DNA of 64,000 nt from Apoderus coryli (taxonomy: Eukaryota; Arthropoda; Insecta; Coleoptera; Attelabidae), in NCBI GenBank assembly GCA_911728435.2, contig OU452200.1, positions 39,385,715 to 39,449,714 of the forward strand. Reading direction: 5' to 3'. The stretch's first letter is position 1, and every line of letters starts with the position of its first letter. A model generated the notes under the pieces. That model did not search any database, was not told the origin of the DNA, and saw nothing but the letters and a program-made list of their open reading frames with translations. A program made the translations under genes and the position numbers. This document shows, piece after piece, positions 32,721 to 44,108 of this stretch.

Positions 32721-33084
32721 GTAATGATTTGAACATGTATATAACTTTTTGCGGAGTAGACGTGATTTTATTTTCCTAAGAAATATAAATAATATGCAAT
32801 TTTTTCAACAATCAAAATATTTTAGCAAAAATAAAATAAACTTGGTTTGTATTTAGTTAAGCATCTGCACATGTGTTGGGTATAAATATATTTCAGATTA
32901 ATCACGCTATTGCGCGAATGATGATGATGGATGTTGGCGATTAATATATTTTAGACTTGTTTGGCTTTGGTGGAGATCTACACGGCCTAGAACTCGTTTT
33001 GGCTGAGGACTAGAGTGAGTAAGAGCTATCATGTTTTATTATAGTTCAAAAAAAAGTGCGTCAATATTTCTGCGTCGAAGGATT

Positions 33085-33222
33085 GGGCGAGGTGGCCTGC
33101 TAGGTCGCCCTAAGGACTTTTTTGTTTTGGGTTATCTAAAATACAGAGTGCATGTGAATAAGACGAACAGTATCGCAAATTCAAAAAACAGAATCACGTA
33201 CGAACTTCAGGAAAAAGTGACC
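33085..33222 (+). pseudogene. Transposase C-terminal remnant
   Basis: GRGGLLGRPKDFFVLGYLKY then RVHVNKTNSIANSKNRITYE. This aligns with the D-F-F-L-W-G-Y-L-K segment and following helix of Tc1/mariner-type transposases; the S-P-D-L-T-P stretch just before the third catalytic residue is deleted. It is in the right place and strand for the surrounding TIR element. Confidence 0.7.
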
Positions 33223-33299
33223 TCTGCAAAAAATCCTTCAAATTTTATCGAATTCATGCGTGACTTTTCGTCCACACTGTTCTATATCGACTAACTACA

Positions 33300-33870
33300 G
33301 ATCCAATGTCTATATCGTTGCTTGCCTATATAGGCTGGATGGGAAATTAAAAGCACGCTTGAGAATTGAACATCATCAATGAAAATATAGGGTTTTTGCT
33401 ATTTGCCAGAAAAGGAATTGAGATCGAAAAAGAGAATTTATATTAGATAAAGGAATTTTTTTTATCAGTTATATTTATTTCCCACAAGGATTGTTAAGGG
33501 AATGATGTTGAAATTAGAATCCACTCAGTTTATTTTGGATAATAGAAAATTATTTCGATTTAATTCTCTTGTCGCGCTGTTTTTTCTTGCTATTTCATTC
33601 CACTCAATAAGACCACTTTTAGTTTCCGAAAAGGATTGCCTTTGAAAAATCAGTGATCCTTCTAATTCGATTTTATTAATCCAGTGGTTAGTACAAGAGA
33701 TGTTTAGTTATTTATAAAATATCCCGCCAGAAGTTGTCGACCCAGACGTTGTGAAAATTGTGTCTTGGATCTGCTTATGCTCTGATACTTTTACTTGAAC
33801 TTATTTTTGGACTAGCGTTTTAAGTCCCTCCCATGCAGGTGATTATTACTGGGAAACAAGACTTTCTCAG
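33300..33870. other. No gene recognised
   Basis: AT-rich; possible further RT scraps on the minus strand towards 33800, not firm. Confidence 0.45.
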
Positions 33871-33879
33871 AAAAATTTG

Positions 33880-33998
33880 TTCTGCTGTTGTTACATCCAA
33901 AACCTTCTAGATGCCGGGCATGAGGTCGATAGGTCTATAATTTTGAACATGATCAATCTCATCAGCATTCACTCGCTAACGAGTATGACTAACTCCAA
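33880..33998 (-). pseudogene. RT finger-domain scrap
   Basis: The minus strand reads HVQNYRPIDLMPGI, a stop, KVLD. The N-Y-R-P-I-x-L-x-P block is the start of LINE RT domains. It abuts the 3' end of the next LINE, so it is a separate insertion or a rearranged piece. Confidence 0.5.
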
Positions 33999-35245
33999 CT
34001 CAGGGATGATTTCTGTTGTGAACTATAAGATGGCTAAACAGACCGATCCTCAAGCCGCAAATTTTCTCACAAAATTGACACATCCACACACTACCATGTA
34101 TTGGCTCTTGTAGATGCGCTGCCTCATCTATGCATTCTCTCTCCTTTCGATGTTGTCTCTTTACATCCTCATGTCGTAGACGCTGCTCTTTAAAAACTTT
34201 ATGACCCTCATAAATGGTACGCCCCATCTCGGGCGGACGTTCGCGATCTGTTCTTAGTTGTTATTCACATCTAAGCCACACTTCTTCATGTTGGTCTTAA
34301 GATCCTCTTTTGCTGCCCTTCCTGATGGTGCTTAAGGTCGGCTTAAGCTGTGAATGAAGGATTCTCTTTGAAAGGCGTGTCATTCGCATGCGGATTACGT
34401 GGCCAGTCAGCTTCCTCCAGAACGCTGATGTTTGTTCGTCGGTCCTGCCATTTAATTCCAAAAATTCTCGACATCTCCAGGGTTTTTAAATGCCTCCGAT
34501 AAGTGGTCCAAGAGTTACAGCTGTACGTAAGGGTACGAACTACAATAGCATTAGACACTCGCAACTTAGTTCATATGTCGATGTTATGCGCTTGCTCATC
34601 TTAAACGATGCTGAATTTCATCATCGATATTGGCGGTCGCCGCGAGAATGCTGCCGAGGTAAGAGAAACTCTCGATGTTCTGAAGTCTGTCTCCGTTAAC
34701 TCGAATTAGTCCACAGTGTTTGGTGCAGGCTGGTAGAGAATCTGTGTATTCTTTATATTCAGTTCAGGCTCAATACTCCTGTGCGCGCATTTAGTATATA
34801 TTGAAGATTCTCTTCTGTATCAGCTAGGAAAACATTGTCATCCGCGTATTGAAGCTCAATGACTGATGTGAAAACGATCTTCGTCCCAGCTAGCAGTCTA
34901 CGAAGGTTGAAGAGTCCGTCGCCATCAAATTTGTATACGAACGCTATTCCACCCGGCAGTTCATCCTTAACAAGTTGAATGATCGTTCCTACAAATATCG
35001 AAAACAAAATCGACCCTGCTTTATTCCAGTTGTTATTGGAAAGAGTTCTCTCGGTCCGCTGCTGTTGAGAATGCTGCTTTCATTTTATCGTGAAGGAGTC
35101 GTAGTATCTTGATGAATTTCTGGGGACATCCGTTGAGTTCCAATATCGTCCACAGAGCCCCACGGTTAACAGAAACGAACGCCTTGACAAGGTCTATAAA
35201 ACCCATGTATAGAGGACCATTTTGTTTCCGTGCCATGGGAAATAA
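33999..35245 (-). mobile_element. LINE with C-terminal C2H2 finger, degraded
   Basis: In minus-strand order: MGFIDLVKAFVSVNRGALW (first catalytic region), GCPQKFIKILRLLHDKMKAA, a disrupted QGC block, KFDGDGLFNLRRLLAGTK, ELQYADDNVFLADTEENLQ (catalytic pair), TYSCNSWTTYRRHLK, then SRIFGIKWQDRRTNISVLEE. A tail MCQFCEKICGLRIGLFSH with a final H forms a C2H2-like finger. This domain series is typical of one widespread animal LINE lineage that ends in a C2H2 finger. Multiple stops and frameshifts. Confidence 0.8.
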
Positions 35246-35329
35246 AGAAATAACAATGGATAACCAATGAAAATAACAAAAATTAACAATAACACTAATA
35301 ATAACATAACAGAAACAACAACATTATAA

Positions 35330-35650
35330 ATGTTCAAAATGACCCCCATTAAACCATATTTTTTATCCTTCCCCACAAGTAAAATTCTAACACTGTCTAG
35401 TCCGGGGATCTAGGTGGCCACAAAAATAGGCTACCCCTTCCAATTCAGCGATTTCGATAAACGTCTTCTAAAAGGATTTGCAAATTAGTTCTTAAAAAAT
35501 GGAGATACGATTCTCCATTCAGATGGCCATCAATTATAAATGGTCCAATAATTCTGCCGTGTACGATTCCACACCACATGTTTACACTCCATCTACTTTG
35601 ATGGTCAACTTCCCGCATCCAATGAGGATTTGTTTGTGACCAATGATGCG
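35330..35650 (-). pseudogene. Transposase remnant, middle and C-terminal
   Basis: NPHWMREVDHQSRWSVNMWC, then GIVHGRIIGPFIIDGHLNG, stops, and a degraded P-P-R-S-P-D-L-like segment. The W-x-V-N-x-W-x-G-I-x-x-x-x-I-I-G-P block is the transposase region before the second catalytic Asp. This lineage differs from the mariner copies at 21.5 and 44 kb. Confidence 0.68.
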
Positions 35651-35659
35651 TATTGTAAA

Positions 35660-36585
35660 TTAATTAATTTTTCATTATTTTTATTTGTTAAACTATCAGT
35701 TTAATAAAGTTTAAAACTATTTCTTTATTTCCCATTGCATTTTTGATCACGGAAAATTAAAGATACATGATTTTTCAACGAATTTTGGTGAACAACATTC
35801 TTTTGGTCATAACTCTGAAACGAATAAAGATTCTGATGTGCGGTTTTGGACTTTTTTGTTGCAAATTCAATTTACTTTTGATTTTTGATAAAATATTACT
35901 ATCAGTCCATTTAAGTTTTTAAAGAAAAATCAAAAAAACCTTATGCGTTGCAAAAAACAATTATGATTTGAAATATTATTTTTTTTCATCAGCAAGGCTT
36001 CAGTTCCCAAACAAAAATTAGATTGATAAAATCGGCTAAGTTATCGACATTATCTTATTTTTCGTCCTTCCCTGCTGCCTTTATTTCAAGCCGCACAATA
36101 AAAAGTGATACACCAAAAAATGCCCAATGTCAGTAGCTTTACTGTGGTAGTATTGTTTTTTTAACTTATATTGCGAAATTTTCAATAAAAATGCATTTTT
36201 CGCATTACTGTATCTATTACGGCCCCTAGCGGTATAGTTGGGACTAAAAAACTATTTCCAGGGATTTCCCATGGTCGATTTCCTTAAAAGAATTTTGTCC
36301 CCATTGTCCTACAACTATTATTTCCTGAGATATGCTACCTGTCCACCCTTAATGGAATACCCGGTATTTGCCTGGCATTAAATATCATGTCGACTGTACA
36401 CCTGTTGCGTCTAAAACCACATTTTTTTTAAATACAAGAAATCCCTTGCGGGATTTCCCAGTCGTCTCGTGATAGTCTTATCTATTACAAAAGTCATTGA
36501 GGGTTGTAAAAAAAAATTAAAAAAAAATAAAAAAAAAAAAAAATTTCAAAGAAAATAAAAATTAAAAAATAAATCCAAAAAAAGT
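35660..36585. other. No gene; non-coding repeat-like sequence
   Basis: A short hairpin AAATCCCTTGCGGGATTT lies at 36444-36461, and 36500-36580 is A-rich low complexity that may be the tail side of the neighbouring SINE. Nothing coding. Confidence 0.5.
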
Positions 36586-36587
36586 AT

Positions 36588-36775
36588 TGGCAGAGCTGGG
36601 ATTCGAACCCGTAACCTTTCGCATGCGAAGCAATTTCAATTTTCAATTTCAAACATTTATTTAATTAATCAAACGATAATACAAAACAGTTACAAGCATA
36701 TGTGTATCTTAAAAACTAAATATATATACAATATTTACAAAACGTGAGAACGCTGTACCAATGACGCCACAGAAA
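36588..36775 (-). mobile_element. tRNA-derived SINE or tRNA pseudogene split by an insertion
   Basis: On the minus strand TGGCGTCATTGGTACAGCG (A-box region and D arm) sits at about 36763-36745. After ~100 bp of unrelated AT-rich DNA with a TTGAAATTGAAAATTGAAAT tail, GCATGCGAAAGG and GGGTTCGAATCCC (exact B box) and AGCTCTGCCA follow. The anticodon-loop context GCATGCG would suit Ala-UGC, but the acceptor 5' strand does not pair. A Pol III-derived element interrupted by a LINE-tail-like piece is the best reading. Confidence 0.62.
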
Positions 36776-36835
36776 CCTGATAACAAATATTGTATTTTAA
36801 TTTTAATAATATGGGTTCCAACTAAAAATACAAAA

Positions 36836-37085
36836 ACATTCTTGAGTTACCCCGTAGAACACATGTTTAACCAGCCTGTGCAATAATTTCATAAACCAAT
36901 TTAAAAAACTAAAAAAATCTGAAAATTTGTCTATCTAATGCGTTCTACCGTGCCTAAAAATATTGAAAATAAATAGAAACATTTTTGAGTTACCCCGTAG
37001 ATCACATGTTTAATTACCCTGTGCAATAATTTCATAACTAATCTAAAAAACTAAAAAAATATGAAATTTTTTCTATCTACCGTAG
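36836..37085 (+). repeat. ~142-bp tandem duplication
   Basis: GAGTTACCCCGTAGAACACA at 36843 and GAGTTACCCCGTAGATCACA at 36986 start two diverged units that stay similar for about 105 bp. Confidence 0.85.
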
Positions 37086-37990
37086 TTGAAAAGTAGCCTA
37101 TTTAAAAGTTTCGAAAATAAAATTGCCATTTAAACTGCACTGTGGTTACTTGTTTCGGCGTAACTTTAGTTATGGTGGCTATAAATTGGGCCTTTTTTAC
37201 AGGTTTTCGACGACAAAGACAGCACTATCAGATTTTATTAGGATTAAAAATAAATATGGATTGGACAAATTTCTACAGGACATTTACAATAATGAAATAG
37301 AACCAAAGAAATATTGGGGAAGTTCGCTTTCGTCTAGTAATTTCTTCTACAGTTATCATTGGTTTCATTCCTAAATATTGTCCACATGAAGCAAAGCAAA
37401 ATTGGCGAAAGTCGTAAAGCTTTCGTCCACTAATTTCTGTACCGTTATCCTTGGTTTTGGTGGTCTTGCCTTATGTAGAACGGTTTCTAAATGAGTAATG
37501 CATTAAGCATTTACCATTTTCAGTAGATCTGTTTTATATGGAGACCGACTTTCACGAGTGAAGAGTATCTACATTTATAGTCTTTCTGGGATGTATAGAC
37601 ATCTGCTTCACTGACAATTATATGAAATGATTAAAATGTTCACGTACCTTTCGGAATGTAGTTCGTAGATTTGCATAAATCCTATTCAAAAAATGACATG
37701 ACAAATAATGTTTCTCTTTGTTAGGAGCTAGAAATTATTCGCAATTCCTATTCATATATCTAACTGCGAGAGTATTACCTCGATATGTGTGTTCCCTAAT
37801 AGTCTAACTATGCCACTTAATCACATTGTGGGATATAAATGGGACCCAAAAGAGCACATCACACTAAATGGAGCTTCAATAATGTTGAAATCCAGAGAGG
37901 GTCGTGTGCCAAATGTCGTCTGGAGAATTATTATCCAATTAACAAATTAATATGGATAAGGCTTACCTATTCTATTACCTAATTAAAAAT
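37086..37990. other. No gene recognised
   Basis: The 83-codon frame at 37123-37374 has no recognisable domain. Nothing else. Confidence 0.5.
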
Positions 37991-38136
37991 ATCTCTTATA
38001 CACGGAGGTGCGTTAAATATCCATAATTACGGACCATGGGTCCCTGTGACCCATAATTTTTTTTATTTATTTATACCATAATGTAATAATCCAAACACTA
38101 GTTAGAACTTGAAATCGTTTTTTAATCATTTTCTAA

Positions 38137-38510
38137 ATAAAATAATACAAAAAAAAACATATATTTAATATGTTTGGCACCTAAATAAATGAATACAAAA
38201 ATAATAATACCACTTTAGAAATATAAATTGCTAAAAGCAAAAACTGGTCCTAACTATTCGTCAAAAAACATTTCCTTAGATTGCAAAAACACATGTAACT
38301 TTAAAAATATATCAAATACACCTTTTTTTTTTTAAGTAAAATAGTACAAAAAAGAACATATCTAATGTGTTTGGCACCTAAATAAATGAATCCGAAAATA
38401 ATAAAACAACTCTAGATATATAAATTGCTAAAAACAAAAACTGGTCCTAATTAGTCGTCAAAAAACATTTCCTTAGATTGCATAAACACATGTAACTTTA
38501 AAAAAAATAT
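38137..38510 (+). repeat. Tandem duplication within the piggyBac-like element
   Basis: Two copies of a ~180-bp block (38137-38313 and 38334-38510), sharing ATGTGTTTGGCACCTAAATA-like text and GTCGTCAAAAAACATTTCCT-like text, about 90% identical by eye. Confidence 0.85.
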
Positions 38511-38564
38511 ATAGGTGTAAAAAAACACTTATTTCAGCTTGACAACTTATGCTGAGTAGTTATT

Positions 38565-38804
38565 TCATACTTTATTTGCACATTGTAGGCAAATGGGGCT
38601 TTTACATTTTTGGCATCTGCTTTGTGTCTTTCTGTCTTTTCCTGATAGGCAGAAGTGGCACCTCTTTCTCTTAGAACATTCTACTTCTTGAGCCACATTA
38701 CCATCTCTCGCTGCTTCAAAATTATCATCAGTTACCTTAATCTTCTTCATTCTATCCATTGTACACAAGCACGGACGTTGGGTCCTCGGGACCCGATTTA
38801 GCAA
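38565..38804 (-). pseudogene. piggyBac-like transposase C-terminal Cys-rich domain
   Basis: Residues KRKRCHFCLSGKDRKTQSR, CQKCKSPICLQC and a stop make the paired C-x2-C cross-brace finger that ends piggyBac transposases and binds the element's terminal sequences. Preceded only by about 45 residues; the DDE core is absent. Confidence 0.78.
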
Positions 38805-39168
38805 AATAAAAGCCCGAGAAAAAAATCAATACCATATCACAGCACATCTCCTAGTAGAAGGCTAGACGGCCGGCGGACGGGAACCCCCACATACCCACCA
38901 CGAAATCGCGAATTATAGGGCGGCTCGGGTCCATGGGACCCGACCTCCGTGTTTAAGGGATATGTATAAAATACGATGTTTTATTTGGATTTTGTAGTTC
39001 CTACGTCGAAATTGTTGAGCTGTTGGAGCTTGGGTCAAGTTATGTGGAGAGTGGATGATGGGAAGGAATTAAAAATTACCCCCCAATTGCGATCCAGTTT
39101 AACTAGGGCAAATGTTTTGAAATTGTTTGCATAGAATTATATTTGAGCATGTTAAGCGCCTTATTTGT

Positions 39169-39330
39169 ATAGTTCAACACGGATTTGTCAGGCTTGACGA
39201 TGGATCGTATCCAGTATATTGCGTCTCGCGGTTTTAGGTATGTGAATGTCCGCGCTACGTCCGGGATTCCGCAGGGTCCTGTATTGCGCCCTATTTGGTT
39301 TATTATAGTTAATTATACTTGGTGTCATTG
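39169..39330 (+). pseudogene. RT scrap with a PQG block
   Basis: The frame reads YIASRGFRYVNVRATSGIPQ then GPVLRPIWF. T-S-G-I-P-Q-G is the RT palm block between the two catalytic aspartate regions. It resembles the equivalent piece of the LINE at 20630-21290. Only about 50 residues. Confidence 0.6.
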
Positions 39331-40037
39331 GTAACCTTTATAAAAATTGATTGGAACCAAAAAGGCCTTCAATTAAAAGAATCAACAAAAAACTTACTGA
39401 AATTTTAACGTCGATTATTATAAAAAACTTTATAAAATTTCACTAGTTCAGAATGAAAATAAAATGGGCTTAGTCTTTATACTGGTATACTTTAAAACAA
39501 AAACTAGAAAATAAGTCGAAAAACAAATTAAAATATTTAATCTAACTTTATACAATTGGAAATCACATCTGAACAGAACTCAAGCTAAAACGAATCTAAA
39601 CTCCAAAATCTGATTGTATTTCCAAAAACGTTTCACAAACATCAGAAGTAGGTACTATCTACTGAAAATAGCCAATAAGACGCAAGGGCATTTTTACAAT
39701 ATACCCCTAACAGGGTGAGAGTTTCAGAAATAAAATACATTTTTATGTCGACTGTAATAATGATTGTTGATTGCTAAGATGTCTTATGTTGGAGATTTTT
39801 CAGAAGATCAACAAGACACTACCGTTTGTAAAGTCAGGAACAATACGATTATATAATGACTCCTCAATCTCCAGAAGAGCTAACTGGATGAAAACCCATG
39901 TTAATGTTTTCTACGCCCTTTATATATGTATTCTTTGATATGGGAAACCTTGTTAACTCCCCAACTACCTATGCATATATAAGAATAGTCTGATATTTAA
40001 TTTACATGAAGGTATTTCCTCAGAAAAATAAACAAAT
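39331..40037. other. No gene recognised
   Basis: AT-rich spacer between an RT scrap and the dispersed repeat. Confidence 0.5.
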
Positions 40038-41946
40038 ATAGAAATGTCATCTAATTTCAATGTTTGTCTTCATAACATAAAGGTCAATATTTACCTTTTT
40101 AATGACAGAAAGAGTGCATGTAAACAAATGTCAGTGGCGTAGTATAATTCTTTTGAAATCGTGGTTGCAGTTTTCAATAATAAATACATACATACCTGTA
40201 GCATTGTTTCAAATATAATTTATTAAATAATAGATGTCTAGGATTAAAAGGAAATACTTTCTATATTATGAAAATATTTATTATTAAATGGAAAGGTATA
40301 TATAATTTAGAATTTTTGTTTTAACATTTACTAATTATAAGAAACCACATTTGAAATGAATCGATTATCTTTCCTAGACCTGAGAAACTGAATCTGTTTC
40401 TACTAAGTTTAGACAAGATAAAAATGATTATCAAACCAACACAAAAAAAACTATTTGGACGGTTCTCAAATAAAACTTCGACGGTTCTCAAATTATTGCA
40501 ATTGATTAGATTCTTTAATGATTACGTACTAAAAAAATACAATTATTAATAGGGTTTCAGAGGAACTTGCTGTTAATGTGTCACTTTTTGAAATGTCCTT
40601 GATCTCCACATTATGCTGAGTCAGGCTGAAAAAAAAAACACATATTTTACTTCATTGTTGCGGTAACCAGTATGTATGTGATTAGAATAGTTTTGCACAT
40701 ACTTTTCTTCCTCAACTCAAATTGTAATATTTCTAATCGCACAAAAATATTAACTTACTGAACATGGCGAACAGGAATGGTTGTGTGCGATATGCATGTT
40801 TATTTTCCAAATATTCTAAGAGAAGTACACCACTCTCTTCTAACGGCTTGATCACTGGGAAACCTACAAGAATTATTCTACTATACTAGAAATAAAACAT
40901 GAATAAGTGCTATGAATAGAATATATAGGATCATAGTGCCCACTTGCACCCCATCCCATAGCTTCTCTTTATCGTAAGGTACTTACTTAAAGGTCTGTGC
41001 ATATCATCATACATGTAACGTTTCCGACCCTTTCAGACACGATCGTTTCAGTTCCAGCAAGCAGTTTGTCTCTATAATAATAATTGTAAGTATACTTATA
41101 GTAATCTTTATTTATTTGTCTTATGCGTAATACAGTTTCTTATTGATATTATATAATATTTTGTATCTTCACTCAAACTTAATGAATTTGCCAAATGGAT
41201 ATAGTTTTAATTCTCTCCTGAGGATGCTAACATTGTTAGCGAAACGCGCGTCGAGATTTAAAAGAAGTGTTTTGGTGAAGTGGTAAAACGATTGTCAGTT
41301 TAAATGGATATAAATTTAAAAACAATTTTGCCATAATTTTTCCGGATATGTAGATGTATATTTTGTATGTAGCAGAAAAAGACCCAATTTGGGACCCCAA
41401 AAACACTGCAATTTCAATAGCAAACAACAGTACGAAAGTTAACTTTCTCTGATACTCCGGCTTCCAGCAAAATATTTTGATATGCTACGTACTATTAATT
41501 GAGAAATTATGAAATATAAAGCATTTCATGAATTTACAATTATTGTTGTTTATTATATTACTGTTTATTTTGCAACTAGGTGTATAGTATATTTAAACAA
41601 CTTATGTTAAATGCTATCGCTGCAAAATCCCAAAATCTACGCCATTGTACTTACTTGTGACACGTAACCTCCGTCGGAAAATCACTCGACATGCAAACTA
41701 AGCACTTTTTTCTCCCCATTATTTAAAGGAAAACTAGTTTTACACACTACAAATGCAGTAAAGTGGAAGAGTCTCGTAAAATTCACTTAATTCGGGTTAT
41801 AAAACTGTACGTAGCACTACTCGCACTCCACACGTCAACGTGAAATGTAAATAATAACAAATCCCTCCGCGGGGTTGTCACACATTTATATCCGTAGAAC
41901 TGTATTGTGTGTGTGAGTCATATTATATTTGTTTGATTTCTTGACA
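40038..41946 (+). repeat. Dispersed repeat, copy 2
   Basis: Counterpart of 4859-6443 (about 90% identity in the shared blocks). It lacks the second VSEELAV segment and has its own middle portion at 40895-41575, which contains a hammerhead motif. The first VSEELAV frame is stopped here (TGA where copy 1 has TGG). Confidence 0.8.
41205..41263 (+). ncRNA. Type I hammerhead ribozyme candidate, different sequence family
   Basis: CTGAGGA (41218-41224) fits CUGANGA. Stem II is GCTAAC/GTTAGC with loop ATT, then GAAA (41241-41244), a tiny CG-rich stem III, and GTC (41250-41252). Inner stem I CTCT-type pairing (TCTC/GAGA) adjoins the core, then an internal loop, then an outer helix TTTTA/TAAAA. All core bases are canonical. 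Confidence 0.75.
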
Positions 41947-41949
41947 TAA

Positions 41950-43084
41950 ATCAACAGGGGTAGATACAAAATATAGTTGAATGAATGCGCCACAGTTTAT
42001 CGTGGAGATTCTAAAACCCGCCAATGTTATATTTAAATCCTTTAGATTAAACCGTTTATACCCTGGAAACGTGTCAACACGCTTGAATGTATAAAACTGC
42101 AGATAAGTACTTCGAAATCTACTATACCTACTAAAGCCAAACGGTTTGCCTTATAATCAAGTGGTCGAAGCCGCGACGACGTTAACCTCTCAAAACATAG
42201 TGATGTGCTTACGTTAGAATAGAAGCACGGACTCTAATTTAATCGCTTGTTCTTATAATTAATGTAGTTGCATAGAGTTTCGTTAGGTTGGTGAAACGAG
42301 GAGTTTGTATAGATAGTTACTTGTTGGAACTGGCGGCTCGTAAGTGCTGGAGTTATTTAATGCTACAAGCAGGTATATGTGTAAGGAAGGTGTTTTACAA
42401 AGTGTTAACAGTTTTTCCATGTAAAGTTAATTTATATTTACCTATTTGGGGTTCACGAGCAGCTTTTGTGTATGTTATATATTTGAATATACAGTGTACG
42501 TCAAAGACGATGGCCTCTTAGAACTTTCTAGAGAATGGAAAGTATTATTATATCTCTGTAACTTTGAGTACTGCTATTTGATGCCGGGAACTAGCTTTTT
42601 AACATATTTTTATTGTCTTATTACTGTTGCCCCATCTTTGAAATTTCAAATGAAACTCCATATTTATTAGTGGATTTTGAGGATATTTCTTTAACATGCC
42701 CTATAGCCGAGGTAATGAGTAGTGAGTTTTAATCCGAGCGACTCTACTCTTTGCAGTATTCAGAAACACTTGAATATTATTTGAAAAGGCCTGTACTCTT
42801 AAATAGGCTACACCGGAGTAGCCAACTTCAGATGCGTCGCTAAAAGCAATCGACTGAAAAGTTTATGTACAACACCCGTATAATAAAAAAAATGATTTTA
42901 AAATTAACTTTAGTTATTCAACATTTGAATTTGTCTGAAAATTATCAAAATATTTTGGGCGTACCTGGTATATAAGCATTCAACACACAACGTTTGTTAC
43001 GAACGAGAAATACACTTTGCTGTGGTCTAAACATATTCACGTACCCAGTAGGTACAATACAATTTTATTTTTTAGCATCTATTG
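41950..43084. other. No gene recognised
   Basis: Includes ACAGTGTACGTCAAAGACGA at 42491, which looks like a Tc1-type end with no partner found. The overlapping frames at 42288-42670 have no domain. Confidence 0.45.
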
Positions 43085-43280
43085 CACAGTTAAAATAATA
43101 GACAGTTACTTCACCTCGTGTCGGCACGTCTGATGTAGGTGAGTTCAAAGCAATTCGCCGCGCTTATAATTATAGTACAATATAGTAGTGGGCCAGAAAT
43201 GAGCTGCCGTTTTCAGTGTCTAGTGACGCTTCTTGTCTATAGTTAATATTCGATGTCTATTGGTTGTTAGAGAACTAGAG
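43085..43280 (-). repeat. Uninterrupted copy of the repeat broken at 59.3-61.7 kb
   Basis: Its reverse complement matches 59335-59425 joined to about 61585-61690, with nothing between. It is thus a pre-insertion copy for the 2.1-kb nested element there. Shared words include CACCTCGTGTCGGCACGT, CAATTCGCCGCGCTTATA and CTATAGTTAATATTCGATG. Confidence 0.85.
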
Positions 43281-43553
43281 TTGCGTAGACACAGGACTGC
43301 CCAAAAATAATCTCCACGGAAGCACAAATTGAGAAGAAAAGATTTTCCAGACGTTCGAAATTGAATCAGATCAGATGCCAATCAACCTTGGAAACCCACA
43401 GTTGTTGCATTATGTATTTCGCATGCATTAATATAGATGCAAGAAGGGGATCAAAAATGCGAGAAATATCTGAAAGAATTTGTCTCTTGATATAAGGAGG
43501 TCTCCATTGCAACCCAAGGATCTTTATAAACTGACATCAATCCGTATCAAAAT

Positions 43554-44085
43554 TTAAGGCTGACTGAAGGCCTTTAAAATCAACAGAGGTAAGTAGGTTA
43601 GGCTATTACTCGCGCACTTTCTAAGGTGAAACTGACTCTTTTCTAGGAATTGTATAAGCTCGGCTTGCAAGGCGATAGCTTCATTGACAATATATGACAC
43701 CCAGTGACCAGTGACGGTGTCATCGACATAAATGTCATTAAAAATAACATGTGATGCTCTTGGAAAATTATTTTGCTTTATACTGCCCAACTCTTGGAGC
43801 GTTTTAATAGCGAGATAAGGAGAGCTAACAACTCCCAATGTTACGGTATTCTTGCAGAATTTCGCTTTTGGAGAATCGCCAAAGAATTTCGACGGTTAGG
43901 ATTGACTTTAATGTTAGGGAACATCTGTTTGATTATGTAGACGAAATTTTAAGGGAATTTTTGAGATATCTTGTAGCTTGGGTTCAGCAAGTTATATATC
44001 GTTGGAGGTTATTGCGCTTGCATCGAAAACCACCCTTAGCTTTGTAGAACCACTGTCAGGTTTTATGACGCAATGGTGCGGTAAA
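43554..44085 (-). pseudogene. BEL/Pao LTR-retrotransposon reverse transcriptase fragment
   Basis: In minus-strand order: YLPHHCVIKPDS, KLRVVFDASA (RT start region), LQDISKIPLKFR, a decayed stretch, then GVVSSPYLAIKTLQ and NDIYVDDTVTG with the catalytic Y-V-D-D, and QFLEKSQFHLRKCASN. The spacing and the R-V-V-F-D-A-S-A and Y-V-D-D blocks are those of BEL/Pao. Frameshifts; no protease, integrase or LTR seen. The mariner at 44109 lies directly beside it. Confidence 0.82.
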
Positions 44086-44108
44086 TAATAGACCGAGGAA
44101 GATGTATA

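Larger units (their letters stand above)
32345..32778. mobile_element. 434-bp foldback MITE with hammerhead motif in each arm
   Basis: TAGGAAAATAAAATCACG and CGTGATTTTATTTTCCTA mark the ends; the arms match over about 110 bp with a few differences. Each arm contains a hammerhead-like core pointing outwards. The central 200 bp are AT-rich. Confidence 0.85.
31851..33279 (+). mobile_element. Tc1/mariner-like element, decayed, with nested MITE
   Basis: The ends CAGTGTGGACGAAAAGTCAC and GTGACTTTTCGTCCACACTG are exact inverted repeats; the similarity goes on (GAATT/AATTC). TA precedes the left end; the right flank is TT. Inside, a C-terminal transposase remnant survives and a 434-bp MITE is inserted. 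Two diverged direct copies of a ~100-bp block (32108-32210 and 32841-32930) flank the MITE. Confidence 0.8.
38000..38952 (-). mobile_element. piggyBac-like element, internally deleted
   Basis: The ends ACACGGAGGT and its inverse are bounded by TTAT at the left and TTAA at the right, matching the TTAA target of piggyBac with one change. Both subterminal regions have a GGTCC-CATGG-GACC-type palindrome (38031-38043 and 38927-38941). Inside are the transposase C-terminus and a ~197-bp direct duplication. The catalytic domain is gone. Confidence 0.8.

Noticed and set aside
36443..36461. AAATCCCTTGCGGGATTT as a transcription terminator
   Set aside because: Rho-independent terminators do not apply in an animal nuclear genome; it is only a short hairpin.
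42288..42670. Two overlapping open frames of about 75 codons
   Set aside because: No domain, AT-rich, no matching splice sites; probably chance.
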